Below, piece by piece: positions 24,697 through 33,373 of a stretch of DNA of 64,000 nt. Each line of letters opens with the position of its first letter. Position 1 is the first letter of the stretch. The position numbers and the translations under genes were made by a program. Under the pieces are notes generated by a model. It worked only from the letters and a program-made list of their open reading frames with translations. It was not told where the DNA came from and searched no databases. The DNA is from Lysobacter gummosus (GTDB taxonomy: Bacteria > Pseudomonadota > Gammaproteobacteria > Xanthomonadales > Xanthomonadaceae): contig NZ_CP011131.1 in the NCBI RefSeq assembly GCF_001442805.1, positions 1,240,001 through 1,304,000 on the forward strand, read 5' to 3'.

Positions 24697-25620
24697 TCAC
24701 TGTACTCGCTGCGGGGCCTGGATTTCCGCGGCCGCGGCCGCGAACAGGCCGGCAATTTGGTTGCGATCGAAACGATAGCTCTGGCCGCAGAACTCGCAGC
24801 GGATATGGGCCTCGCCGTCGGCCGCGGCGGCATCGGCCTCCTGGCGGCCGAGCGAGACCAGCATGGCCTCGACCCGTTCGCGCGAGCACGAGCAGGCGAA
24901 GCCCAGCGGCTTGCCGCCCAGCAGCTGCACCCCGTCCTCGTGGAACAGGCGGGTCAGCAGGGTGTCGGTCGGGAGCTCCATCAATTCGTGGGTGTTCAAG
25001 GTGTCGAACAGGGCGCCGACCCGGGCCCATCCGTCGTCGTCGCCTTCGTCGCCGGGCAGCTTCTGCAGCATCAGGCCGGCGGCGTGGCGGTCGTCGGCGG
25101 CCAGCAGCAGGCGCGTGGGCAATTGCTCGGACTGGCGGAAATAGTCCTCGAAGGCGCCGGCCAGGGTGTCGGACTCCAGCGACACCAGGCCCTGGTAGCG
25201 GACCGGGTCGCGGCCGTTCAAGGCCGGGTTCTCGATGGTGATGGCCAATACCGCCTGCGGACCCAGGTCGCGCAGGTCGCGCGAGACCTCGCCGCCCTCC
25301 TCGGCCAACTGGACGATGCCGCGCAGGGTACCGGCCGCCGTGCATTCGGCGAACAAGGTGCGCAGCGCGCCTTCGCCGCGCAATTGCACCGACAAACGGC
25401 CATCGACCTTGGCGTGGCCGGTGAACAACGCCGCGGCCGCGGCGGCTTCGCCGAGCATTTCCGCGGCCGCGGCCGGATACTCGGCGCGTTCGCGGATCTG
25501 CCGCCAGGTGTCGTGCAGGTGCACGCGCACGCCGCGCACGCCGGCGGTTTCGATCATGAAACGGGTCAGGCGGTCCTGGTCTTCAGGCACGGCGGCTTGG
25601 GGCGAAGCGGTATCGGTCAT
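24697..25620 (-). CDS. hslO: Redox-regulated chaperone Hsp33
   Basis: A 307-residue cytoplasmic holdase activated by oxidation and unfolding. The N-terminal domain begins DRLTRFMIETAGVRGVRVHL and includes LGEAAAAAALFTGHAKVDGR and SVQLRGEGALRTLFAEC. The C-terminal redox switch has the four zinc-binding cysteines as CSCSRERVEAML and CEFCGQSYRF. Length is close to E. coli Hsp33 (292). The gene diverges from mtgA. Confidence 0.96.
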   Translation of the reverse strand: MTDTASPQAAVPEDQDRLTRFMIETAGVRGVRVHLHDTWRQIRERAEYPAAAAEMLGEAAAAAALFTGHAKVDGRLSVQLRGEGALRTLFAECTAAGTLRGIVQLAEEGGEVSRDLRDLGPQAVLAITIENPALNGRDPVRYQGLVSLESDTLAGAFEDYFRQSEQLPTRLLLAADDRHAAGLMLQKLPGDEGDDDGWARVGALFDTLNTHELMELPTDTLLTRLFHEDGVQLLGGKPLGFACSCSRERVEAMLVSLGRQEADAAAADGEAHIRCEFCGQSYRFDRNQIAGLFAAAAAEIQAPQRVQ

Positions 25621-25837
25621 CGTCGTACTCTGCGGTTACGGCGCGCAAATCAATGGTCGGCGAACGCGGCGGTCGCGGCTTCGCGGATAATGCGCAAGTT
25701 CTTGTGAAGGGGGAGGTTGAGGCAATGCGGTGGGTATCGGAGCTTGGTTCGCCGACACGGGCAATCCGCCTTGCGGCAAGAGTGGGGACGGGGGCGCTGG
25801 GGTGCAAGGCTTGAGCGATCGCGTATCCGCACCGCCC

Positions 25838-26572
25838 ATGCCGTCGCAGGCGGAGGCCGCGCCGCGTCCGCGCCGGCTGCGGCGCTGGTTCCGCTGGCTG
25901 TTGGCCCTGCCGTTCCTGTTCGCGCTGGCCTCGATCCTGCAGGTCGCGACCCTGCGTTTCATCGATCCGCCGTTCTCGGCGTTCATGATGATTCGCCAGC
26001 TGGAGGCCTGGGGTTCGGGCGATTTCGGTTTCCGCCTGGCCCACGACTGGCGCGATCTGGACGAGATCTCGCCCAACGTGCCGGTGGCGCTGGTGGCTTC
26101 GGAAGACCAGAACTTCGCGGAGCATTTCGGTTTCGACCTCAAGGCCATCGAGAAGGCGCGCAAGAACAACGAACGCGGCCGCAAGGTGCGCGGCGGCAGC
26201 ACGATCAGCCAGCAGACCGCGAAGAACCTGTTTCTGTGGAGCGGTCGCAGTTGGGTGCGCAAGGGCATCGAGGCCTGGTACACGGTGCTGATCGAGGCGA
26301 TGTGGCCCAAGAGCCGGATCATCGAGGTCTACGCCAACATCGCCGAGTTCGGCGACGGCGTGTACGGCGCCCAGGCCGCGGCGCGGACCTACTACCGCAA
26401 GGACGCCAGCCGCCTTGGCGCGGCCGAGGCCGCGCGCATGGCCGCGGTGCTGCCCAATCCCAAGCGCTACAGCATCGCCAAGCCGGGCGCGTATGTGCAG
26501 CGGCGCGCCGGGGCGATCCAGCGGCAGATGCGGTATATCGGCGGGGATGGGTATTTGAAGCAGATTGAGTGA
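25838..26572 (+). CDS. mtgA: Monofunctional peptidoglycan glycosyltransferase MtgA
   Basis: A 244-residue GT51 enzyme that polymerises lipid II into glycan strands. One N-terminal membrane anchor ([20 protein letters not shown]) is followed by the catalytic domain: [15 protein letters not shown] contains the catalytic Glu of the EDxxFxxHxGfD motif, then [17 protein letters not shown], then [20 protein letters not shown] and [13 protein letters not shown]. There is no transpeptidase domain. The start is uncertain: the frame is open from 25730, and GTG/TTG codons exist upstream. I use the ATG at 25838, which gives the usual family length. Confidence 0.94.
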   Translation: MPSQAEAAPRPRRLRRWFRWLLALPFLFALASILQVATLRFIDPPFSAFMMIRQLEAWGSGDFGFRLAHDWRDLDEISPNVPVALVASEDQNFAEHFGFDLKAIEKARKNNERGRKVRGGSTISQQTAKNLFLWSGRSWVRKGIEAWYTVLIEAMWPKSRIIEVYANIAEFGDGVYGAQAAARTYYRKDASRLGAAEAARMAAVLPNPKRYSIAKPGAYVQRRAGAIQRQMRYIGGDGYLKQIE

Positions 26573-26670
26573 TTGGGGAATCGGGAATCGGGAATTTGCG
26601 AGTTGCGAATCGCGAGAGGTCGACGTCTCAGAAAACGACGCTCTTGGGTAACGACTGAACCTTCCAAGCC

Positions 26671-26810
26671 CGTCATTCCCGCGGACGCGGGAATCCAGCG
26701 ACTTTCGCGCGCCGAACCCGCCAGACCGTCATCCCCGCGAAGGCGGGGATCCAGGGCTTTCGTGCGAGAACGTTTGAAGTCGCTGGGTTCCCGTGTTCGC
26801 GGGAATGACG
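26671..26810. repeat. REP-like repeat (CCCGCGAACGCGGG family), copy 2, three units
   Basis: Three units are visible: CGTCATTCCCGCGGACGCGG, CGTCATCCCCGCGAAGGCGG and, inverted, TGTTCGCGGGAATGACG. The stretch GTGCGAGAACGTTTGAAGTC between units is also found in copies 3 and 4. The element fills most of the 402-base gap between mtgA and the GT2 gene, which also holds a short GGGAATCGGGAATC repeat at 26577-26600. No gene is visible in the gap. Confidence 0.9.
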
Positions 26811-26974
26811 ATCCCTGAGGGTACGCAGGCCGCTTCGGTATCCCCGCGTCTTGCCGGTGGCGTTCGCGAGCGAAGAACTCCGCCGAAGCCCCGCCAGCGA
26901 TGCCGGCCGTATCGGCCGCCGCATCGAACCCCTTCCACACCCAGCCACCACACCGCGCCGTTACTATTGATCCC

Positions 26975-28009
26975 ATGACCCGCGATCGCGTCACCGTCGT
27001 CCTGGCCGCCTTCGACGAAGCGCAGAGCCTGCCCCTGCTGCAGCCGCGCATCGCCGCGGCGCTGGACGCGCTCGCCGCCGAGGATGTCGAAGGCCGCGTG
27101 CTCTACGTGGACGACGGCAGCCGCGACGGCACCTGGGCGATCCTGCAATCCTTCGCCGCGCAAGACCCGCGCGTGGGACTGCTGCGGCTGTCGCGCAATT
27201 TCGGCAAGGAGGCCGCGCTGACCGCGGGCCTGGACCGGATCGACACCGGCGCGGCGCTGATCCTGGACGCCGACGGCCAGGACCCGCCCGAGCTGATTCC
27301 GCAGTTCGTCGCGCGCTGGCGCGAAGGCTTCGACGATGTCTACGGCACGCGCCTGGAACGCGAGGGCGAGAACTGGCTCAAGCGCAGCACGGCGCATGCG
27401 TTCTACCGGGTGATCGGCCGCCTCTCGCGCACGCCGATCCCGGCCGATACCGGCGATTTCCGCCTGCTGTCGCCGCGCGCGCTGGACGCTTTGCGTCAGT
27501 TGCGTGAACGCCATCGTTTCATGAAGGGTCTGTTCGGCTGGGTCGGCTACAACCGCGTGGCCTTGCCGTATCACCGCGAGCCGCGGGTGGCCGGCAACAG
27601 CAAATTCAATCTGTGGCGGCTGTGGAATCTGGCGCTGGAAGGCATCACCAGTTTCTCCACCGCGCCGTTGCGGCTGGCCACGTACCTGGGGCTGGCGACC
27701 GCGCTGGTGGCGTTCGCCTTCAGCGCCAAGGTGGTGTTCAAGGCGCTGCTGTTCGGCGACCCGGTGCAGGGCTGGCCGACGATGATGGCGGTGATCCTGT
27801 TCCTGGGCGGCGTGCAGTTGATCGCGCTGGGCCTGATCGGCGAATACCTGGGCCGGCTGTACGAGGAATCCAAGCAGCGGCCTTTATATCTTGTCGACAC
27901 CTGGCAGCCCGCGGCAGGAGTATCCTCGGCCCAGAACCGGTTCCCCCCGCTCGCGGAAGGAGATGGTCGTGCGCACAGTAAGGCAATTGTTGGAAGCGAA
28001 AACCGCTGA
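26975..28009 (+). CDS. GT2 glycosyltransferase with two C-terminal membrane helices (GtrB/ArnC type)
   Basis: A 344-residue protein. The GT-A domain begins VTVVLAAFDEAQSLPLLQPR and carries VDDGSRDGTWAIL, LDADGQDPPELI (the DXD-type metal site) and ADTGDFRLLSPRALDAL. Two membrane segments follow (ATYLGLATALVAFAFSAKVV and VILFLGGVQLIALGLIGEYL), ending in GRLYEESKQRPLYLV. That architecture is typical of enzymes loading a sugar onto undecaprenyl phosphate, as in GtrB and ArnC; donor and acceptor are not readable. The last 41 bases overlap the CBS gene, so the C-terminal 14 residues are encoded across the next gene's start. Confidence 0.9.
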   Translation: MTRDRVTVVLAAFDEAQSLPLLQPRIAAALDALAAEDVEGRVLYVDDGSRDGTWAILQSFAAQDPRVGLLRLSRNFGKEAALTAGLDRIDTGAALILDADGQDPPELIPQFVARWREGFDDVYGTRLEREGENWLKRSTAHAFYRVIGRLSRTPIPADTGDFRLLSPRALDALRQLRERHRFMKGLFGWVGYNRVALPYHREPRVAGNSKFNLWRLWNLALEGITSFSTAPLRLATYLGLATALVAFAFSAKVVFKALLFGDPVQGWPTMMAVILFLGGVQLIALGLIGEYLGRLYEESKQRPLYLVDTWQPAAGVSSAQNRFPPLAEGDGRAHSKAIVGSENR

Positions 28010-28397
28010 GGTATTCGCGATCGGCCCCGACGCGCCGGTGATCGACGCGATCCGGCTGATGGCCGAAAAACGCATCGGCGCGGTCCTGGTGATGGAGGGC
28101 GCGCGGCTGGCCGGCATCCTGTCCGAGCGCGACTACGCGCGCAAGATCGTGCTGCAGGGACGATCGTCCGCCGATACGCCGGTACGCGACATCATGACCG
28201 CGCAAGTGGTCAGCGTGAATCTGAACGACAGCGCCGAGCGTTGCATGCAGATCGTGACCGACAAGCGTATCCGTCATCTGCCGGTGGTGGAGGGCGGGGA
28301 GGTGGTCGGCGTGGTGTCGATCGGCGACCTGGTCAAGGCGGTGATCGAGGATCAGCGGGTGGAGTTGGATCAGTTGCAGCGGTATATCGCCAGCTGA
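27969..28397 (+). CDS. Two-CBS-domain protein
   Basis: A 142-residue cytoplasmic protein consisting of two CBS domains, which bind adenosine nucleotides: DAPVIDAIRLMAEKRIGAVL and LAGILSERDYARKIVLQG form the first, DIMTAQVVSVNLNDSAERCM and GEVVGVVSIGDLVKAVIED the second. I start at GTG 27969 because GGAAGGAG (27955-27962) ends six bases before it; the ATG at 27963 is too close to that site. It overlaps the GT2 gene by 41 bases, so its ribosome-binding site is inside the upstream gene. The regulated target is unknown. Confidence 0.9.
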   Translation: MRTVRQLLEAKTAEVFAIGPDAPVIDAIRLMAEKRIGAVLVMEGARLAGILSERDYARKIVLQGRSSADTPVRDIMTAQVVSVNLNDSAERCMQIVTDKRIRHLPVVEGGEVVGVVSIGDLVKAVIEDQRVELDQLQRYIAS

Positions 28398-28606
28398 TCT
28401 TTCGCTGGGCTTGGGTTCGTCTCGCGCTTTTCTTGATGGCGTTGCCGCGACGGCGACGGCCGCGTTGGCGGTCGGGTTTTGCCGGCGGCATTTCTGTTGG
28501 AACCAATGCGGGTTATCCGTTGCTTCGAGAGTGATCTCGTTGCGGCTATGTGCTGTGCGGGTTTTTCGTGGCGGGGCTGCAACGGTTGCGGTTGCTCACG
28601 CTGTTG

Positions 28607-28648
28607 TCTCTGCCTCTGCCTCTGCCGTTGCCGTTGCCGTTGCCGTTG
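28607..28648. repeat. Hexanucleotide array (CTCTGC)n/(CGTTGC)n
   Basis: An array of TCTGCC units grades into GTTGCC units, at the left edge of the composite palindrome. Similar six-base periodicity continues more loosely to about 28700. Comparable arrays flank the right edge of this element and both edges of its relative near 62 kb. Confidence 0.85.
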
Positions 28649-28699
28649 AAGATTTTGCTCTGCTTTGCTTCGGCTTTGTTTTTGCTGTTGCCGTTGCTG

Positions 28700-29408
28700 G
28701 GCGCAGCAAGTAACTCGCGAGACCAGGGACACCCGGAGGGCGGCGTACATGGACGTGCGCCGGGTCCCACCTTGGGCAGGATGCCCAATGTGGGACCTGC
28801 CCGCGAAAGCATCGCACTCGTGGCTCTTGATTCGAAACAGCCAAAGCCCTTTCTTTGGTTACTTTTGACCGAAGGAAATCCCGTGGGACTTTGTGGCTTT
28901 GGACAAAGAAAGTGACCCGCCGCTCTATGGCGGAAGCTTTAGGCGTTTGATCTTGTTCTTGCTTGAGGCTTCTGCCTTTTGCTCGTCATTCCCGCGAACG
29001 CGGGAATCCAGTGCCTTTCGTGCGAGAACGTTTGAAGTCTCTGGATTCCCGCGTTCGCGGGAATGACGATAGGAGGGAGTGCGCAGGTCTGGTTGTTTCG
29101 ATCAGGGACTTCGGGTTCCTTAGAAGCCTTAAAGCTTTAGAAGCCTCAAGCGAGATCAAACGCTAAACGCTTCCGCCATAAAGCGGCGGGTCACTTTCTT
29201 TGTCCAAAGCGACAAAGTCCCACGGGATTTCCTTCGGTCAAAAGTAACCAAAGAAAACGCGTTGACTGTTTCGAGTCAAAAGCCACGAGTACGGTGCTTG
29301 CGCAGGCAGGTGCCACATTGGGCATCCTGCCCAAGGTGGCACCCGGCGCACGTCCATGTGCGCCGCCCTTCGGGTGTCCTTCGGTCTCGCGAGTAACTAG
29401 CTGCGCCG
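28700..29408. repeat. Composite palindromic element, locus 1
   Basis: Left arm 28700-28951 (GGGCGCAGC, AACTCGCGAGACC, ACCCGGAGGGCGG, the hairpin TCCCACCTTGGGCA..TGCCCAATGTGGGA, GGACAAAGAAAGTGACC, TGGCGGAAGC) is repeated in reverse complement as right arm 29153-29408. Between them lies a REP-like pair at 28984-29068. The gap from 28398 to 29612 has no convincing gene; frames inside the arms exist on both strands because of the palindrome. The flanking genes (CBS protein, AsmA-like) converge on it. I know no name for this element. Confidence 0.9.
28984..29068. repeat. REP-like repeat (CCCGCGAACGCGGG family), copy 3
   Basis: CGTCATTCCCGCGAACGCGG faces CCGCGTTCGCGGGAATGACG across a spacer containing GTGCGAGAACGTTTGAAGTC. 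It forms the core between the two arms of the composite palindrome. Confidence 0.92.
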
Positions 29409-29430
29409 GGCAAAAGCCAAGGCGAATGCC

Positions 29431-29520
29431 GATGCAAAAGCCGATGCAAAAGCCGATGCAAAAGCTCAAGCCACGGCCAAGCTCAGGGTCAAAGCCAAAA
29501 CCAAAGCCAAAGCCAAAGCT
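29431..29520. repeat. Tandem GATGCAAAAGCC array and AAAGCC hexamers
   Basis: Three perfect copies of the 12-mer GATGCAAAAGCC (29431-29466) are followed by looser AAGCC-rich units and then AAAGCCAAAGCC hexamers up to about 29520. The array borders the right arm of the composite palindrome. Confidence 0.85.
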
Positions 29521-29612
29521 ATTGCCGATGCCTAAGAAATGGTTCTGGTGGACGGTCGAAGCGCAGCGCACGCAAAGCGACACGCCATGCTCTCACCGCG
29601 CAAGCGCCGCGA

Positions 29613-31580
29613 TCAATTCACCAAATGCTTGGCGCAACCCGCATCCTTGCCCGGCCCCAATTCCAACGTAGCCAACAACGCCGCCGGCGGCGCGATGGCT
29701 CCGAGCGCCAGCGCTGCCGCGCCGCGCAGCCCCAGGCGCTTGTAGTCCGGCCGCGCATTGGGCTGCTTGAAAGTGCCGGTGACCAGCAGCGGTGCGCGCA
29801 GCGAGAAGAAGCTGCGATCCTTCGGCCGCGCGCGGATGACGAGGTCGAGTTTTTCCTCGCGCATGTTGATCGTGCCAGTGCCGACCAGAACCGTGTCGCT
29901 GGTATCGAAGGCCAGCGATTGCGCAGTCATGACGCCATCGTTAACGGCGAAATCGCCGAAGCCGCAACGGATCGGAATCTTGCGGTCGTGGGTCAGTTTG
30001 AACTTGAGGATTTCCGCCAGATCGATGCCGGCGAACTCCATCAGCAGATTGCTGATCTGACCTTCGCCCATGCCGAGTGCGACGCTGCCATCGCTGCTGC
30101 CGAGCATTTTCGCGATGGAATTGCCGTTGCCGCTCAAGGCGATGCGGCCGCCGAGCTTGCCGACCGCATCCTGGCCGAGCTTCACCGTCGGCATCAGCTT
30201 GGCCAGGGTCAAACCGCGCGCGGTGATGTCGGCGCGGGTGCGAATGGTCGCGTTTCGCGCGTCCATGGTGATGTTGGAACGGATATCGCCGTCGGCGACG
30301 CCGAAGTTCAGCGGGTCGAGTTTCAACAGACCGTTTTCCAGCAACAGATGCGCCTGCATGTCGTCCAGCGGCCAGCCCGGCGCGTTGATGCGCGCGGCCT
30401 TGAGCTTCACGTCGGCATCCATCGCGCGCAGCTTGTCGAGCCGGTACGGCGTGTCGGGCAGCACCCGGGGCTTGGCGTCCAACTGCGCGTTCAGCGCGGC
30501 GAGTTCGGGATTGCTGCTCTCGCCGCGACCGGTCTGCGGCGGCGCGCCGATGAAGCCGGCCAGATCGTCGAAGTCCAGGCGCTTTGAAACAAGGTCCGCG
30601 CGCAGATACGGACGCGCGCCGCCGGTATCGACGCTGGCGTCGCCGGCCAGATCGCTGTCGCCGACCTTGCCGGTGAAATCGTGATAGTTCCAGCGCGCGC
30701 CGTCGCGATGCAGGCGGCCGTCGAGCGCATACGGCGGGGTCGGCGGAATCGCCACGCCGATCAGCGGATACAGGTCGGCGAGGTTCTTGCCCGCCAAGGC
30801 GAACTGCAGATCGAAATCGCGCAGATGGAACGGATCGACCAGTTCGCCGCGCGCATGCGCGCGGGTCGCGCCGGCGGCGGCGCGAAGATTCAGGCGATAC
30901 GGACGCTGCGCGTTGCTCAGCTCCAGCGGCGATTCGGCGCGGCCTTGCAGGGTGAAGGCGTTGTTCTTCCAGCGCCCGCCGCCTTCGACCTCGACCGGCG
31001 GCGCGGCGTCTTCGCGCCGCGGCTCGCGGCTGTTGACGGTCAGGCGGATGTCGGTCTTGCCGGCGGCGTCGAGAAACTCCATGCGGCCATCTTGTATCCA
31101 CACTTTGCGAAAGCGCGGCAGTTCGCCGCTGCCGCCGCTTTTGAACAGCCAGTTGCCGCCGTGGGCCGGATCGCTCTGCAGATTGACGCGCGGCTGGGTC
31201 AGGTGGATTTCGGGAATGCGCACATCGCCCTTGAGCAAGGGCCAGAACTCGATCGCCAGTTCCAGCCGCTGCGCGGTCGCCATCATCGGCTGCTTGGCCC
31301 AGTCGGCGTTGGCGAAGCTCAGGCCGTCGGCGCGGATCACCGGCACGCGGCCCAGATCGACGTCCAGGTCGCCGGCGATTTCGAACTTGCGTCCGGTGCG
31401 CGCTTCGACCTCGCGCTCGATCGGACCCTTGAACCAGTTCCAATCCCACAGCGCGATCAACACGGCGACGGCCAGCGCGATCAGGCCCAATACGCTCAGC
31501 CACGGATGACGGCGCGGCCATGCGCGCTGGCTACGCGCGGCGGAGGCTTCGGAAGCGGGCGGAGTGGGATATGCGCTCAT
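29613..31580 (-). CDS. AsmA family protein
   Basis: A 655-residue envelope protein. A single N-terminal membrane segment (HPWLSVLGLIALAVAVLIAL) precedes WNWFKGPIEREVEARTGRKF, which is the AsmA-family opening. The long periplasmic part is strand-rich, and the C-terminal region (GGRIALSGNGNSIAKMLGSS, NLLMEFAGIDLAEIL, VLVGTGTINMREEKLDLVI) matches the AsmA-like C-terminal domain. AsmA-like proteins bridge the periplasm and are linked to phospholipid transport to the outer membrane. I start at ATG 31580 rather than the TTG two codons upstream. The gene stands alone and ends against the simple repeats beside the palindromic element. Confidence 0.9.
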   Translation of the reverse strand: MSAYPTPPASEASAARSQRAWPRRHPWLSVLGLIALAVAVLIALWDWNWFKGPIEREVEARTGRKFEIAGDLDVDLGRVPVIRADGLSFANADWAKQPMMATAQRLELAIEFWPLLKGDVRIPEIHLTQPRVNLQSDPAHGGNWLFKSGGSGELPRFRKVWIQDGRMEFLDAAGKTDIRLTVNSREPRREDAAPPVEVEGGGRWKNNAFTLQGRAESPLELSNAQRPYRLNLRAAAGATRAHARGELVDPFHLRDFDLQFALAGKNLADLYPLIGVAIPPTPPYALDGRLHRDGARWNYHDFTGKVGDSDLAGDASVDTGGARPYLRADLVSKRLDFDDLAGFIGAPPQTGRGESSNPELAALNAQLDAKPRVLPDTPYRLDKLRAMDADVKLKAARINAPGWPLDDMQAHLLLENGLLKLDPLNFGVADGDIRSNITMDARNATIRTRADITARGLTLAKLMPTVKLGQDAVGKLGGRIALSGNGNSIAKMLGSSDGSVALGMGEGQISNLLMEFAGIDLAEILKFKLTHDRKIPIRCGFGDFAVNDGVMTAQSLAFDTSDTVLVGTGTINMREEKLDLVIRARPKDRSFFSLRAPLLVTGTFKQPNARPDYKRLGLRGAAALALGAIAPPAALLATLELGPGKDAGCAKHLVN

Positions 31581-31748
31581 CGTCAAAAGGCGAAGGCCGA
31601 TCGTACGGACGATGCCGGGAGCGCATCACCGCGTGCAGTCGCTCGGCCGTGCCGGCGGAACCTGATCGTTACGATGGCCTCACCATCGCCAGCGGGCGGT
31701 AAAGCGAGAGTGAATACGCCGTGGACGCGGCGTGGAGCGTTCAGTCGT

Positions 31749-32429
31749 TCAGATTGCCGCGGCCAGTTCCGCGGCCGGAACGACCTGCGACAGCACCGCG
31801 ATGTAATGGCACACGCTGCCGCCGACCACGAACAGATGCCAGATCGCGTGCGAGTACTTCAACGACGGCCGGTGATAGAACACCGTGCCCAGCGTGTAGC
31901 AGATGCCGCCGGCGAGCAGCCAGCCCAGAGTCCAGGCGTCGAGCGCCTCGAGCAGCGGCTTGATGGCGACGATCACCAGCCAGCCCATCGCGATATAGAT
32001 GGCGGTCGACAGCAGCTTGAAGCGGCCGGTGTAGAACAGCTTGAACACGATGCCGGCGAAGGCCAGGCCCCAGATCGCCGCGAACAGGCCCCAGCCCCAC
32101 GGGCCGCGCAGGCCGATCAGGGTGAAGGGCGTGTAGGTGCCGGCGATCAGCAGATAGATCGCGCAATGGTCGAAGACCTTCAGCCGGCCCTTGACGACCG
32201 GATGCTGGATCGCGTGATACAGGGTGGAGGCCAGGTACAGCAGCAGCAGGCTGATGCCGAACACGATCGCGCTGCCGAGCTGCCAGGCGTCGCCGTACAG
32301 CGCGGCCAGGGTGATCATCACCGAGCCGCCGGCCAGGGCGGCGGTGGCGCCCAGACCGTGGGTCAGGGCGTTGGCGATTTCTTCACGGATCGAATGTTCG
32401 TCGTGAGCGGGGGCATGGGCGACGGTCAT
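31749..32429 (-). CDS. trhA: Haemolysin III family / PAQR membrane protein TrhA
   Basis: A 226-residue inner-membrane protein with seven predicted helices. The PAQR/haemolysin III signature is present: NALTHGLGATAALAG, YLASTLYHAIQHPVVKGRLK, FDHCAIYLLIAGTYTPFTLI and the C-terminal HAIWHLFVVGGSVCHYIAVL. The conserved His and Asp residues of these motifs form the zinc site of the superfamily. Bacterial members affect membrane-lipid composition; true haemolytic activity is not implied. The symbol trhA is used by family. Confidence 0.9.
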   Translation of the reverse strand: MTVAHAPAHDEHSIREEIANALTHGLGATAALAGGSVMITLAALYGDAWQLGSAIVFGISLLLLYLASTLYHAIQHPVVKGRLKVFDHCAIYLLIAGTYTPFTLIGLRGPWGWGLFAAIWGLAFAGIVFKLFYTGRFKLLSTAIYIAMGWLVIVAIKPLLEALDAWTLGWLLAGGICYTLGTVFYHRPSLKYSHAIWHLFVVGGSVCHYIAVLSQVVPAAELAAAI

Positions 32430-32659
32430 GCCAGCATCCTAACGCGGTCTGGAGCGAATGCTCGCCGCGGCGGCGAACAGCCAGCCGAAGTTAAGGCCAA
32501 AGATGCGCCGATTCGCGACCCGGATCACGCGCCGCGGCGGCCTATCGGCCGCCATGTTCAGCTGGACAGGACGCGGAGCCTTCGTCGTCGGGCTCCGCGC
32601 CCGCAGACAGGGCGTCGGACGAACGGTCGGTCGTCGCCTGGTTCCGACGCGCCCGCAAG

Positions 32660-32893
32660 CTAGACCGGAGCGCTATAGCCCGCCGTCGAGGGCATGCCGA
32701 CGATCAGCAGGATGAAGCCGACTACATAGATCGCCAGCGGAATCTTGTTCTCGGCGAAATTCATGATCGCGAACACCAGCGCGACCAGCGGAATGATCAG
32801 CGAACCCAAGCCCCACCAGATGCTCTTGCGGAACGCGTTGACCACGATCCACAGACCGCCGATCAAACACAGCGCGATACCCAACCAATACAT
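32660..32893 (-). CDS. Small two-helix membrane protein, paralogue A
   Basis: A 77-residue protein with helices at about residues 2-20 (YWLGIALCLIGGLWIVVNAF) and 28-70, separated by KSIWWGLGSLIIPL. The WWGLGSL(I/F)I phrase is shared with the neighbouring 75-residue protein, so the two probably arose by tandem duplication. The ATG at 32893 has a GGGGGAG stretch just upstream. I cannot assign a function. Confidence 0.75.
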   Translation of the reverse strand: MYWLGIALCLIGGLWIVVNAFRKSIWWGLGSLIIPLVALVFAIMNFAENKIPLAIYVVGFILLIVGMPSTAGYSAPV

Positions 32894-32966
32894 AACTCCC
32901 CCTTCGCCTGGACGCCGGTTCCTCCGGCGCTTTCGATCCTAGCCGATGGTGCCTCGCAGCATGGCG

Positions 32967-33194
32967 CTAGCCAGGCACGGAGATATGGCCGGAGTCGGGG
33001 AAGGACAGCCACACCGCGGTGGCCGCTGTGCAGAGAAAGCCGATGAAGTACGTCAGCGCAGCGGGCTTGGTGTCGCGCCAATACAGGATCGCGTACACCC
33101 ACAACACCGGGGTGATGAACAACGAACCCAGGCCCCACCAGAGGTTCTGCTTGAAGGCGAGCACCAGCAGCCAGATGAAACCGTACAACTGCAC
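32967..33194 (-). CDS. Small membrane protein, paralogue B (start uncertain)
   Basis: The 75-residue reading starts at a GTG (33194) and contains IWLLVLAFKQNLWWGLGSLF, clearly related to the neighbouring paralogue. The in-frame sequence upstream of the GTG is still hydrophobic (YFFIVLIIVGIG) but reaches a stop codon at 33240-33242 without any ATG, GTG or TTG. A GGAGGG site lies further upstream, near 33249-33254, in front of a TTG (33235) that is out of frame by one base. The true N-terminus is therefore unclear; a start at a rarer codon or an indel in the six-A run at 33223-33228 are options. Confidence 0.6.
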   Translation of the reverse strand: MQLYGFIWLLVLAFKQNLWWGLGSLFITPVLWVYAILYWRDTKPAALTYFIGFLCTAATAVWLSFPDSGHISVPG

Positions 33195-33373
33195 GCCGAT
33201 GCCGACGATGATCAGGACGATGAAAAAATAACCAAGACTTACGCGATTCCCTCCGCAGGATGCGGCCGCGCTTCGTTGCGCGGACCGGACAGGACGACTG
33301 CCGGAGCCGATGCTAATCGATTGCGCCCGCGGCGCATAACGGCGGCGTTGCGTCCGCGTCGGCGCCCGAGCGG

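Noticed and set aside
28700..29408. Composite element considered as an insertion sequence
   Set aside because: No transposase frame, and the long arms are not short terminal repeats; it is better described as a non-autonomous or structural repeat.
29431..29466. Three 12-base direct repeats considered as a CRISPR array
   Set aside because: Units are contiguous, too short and lack spacers; no cas genes are nearby.
28546..29583. Short proteins encoded in the arms of the composite palindrome (GRMPNVGPA-type frames)
   Set aside because: The same peptide appears from both arms and both loci because the DNA is repeated; frames run into simple repeats and lack ribosome-binding sites. I treat them as non-coding.
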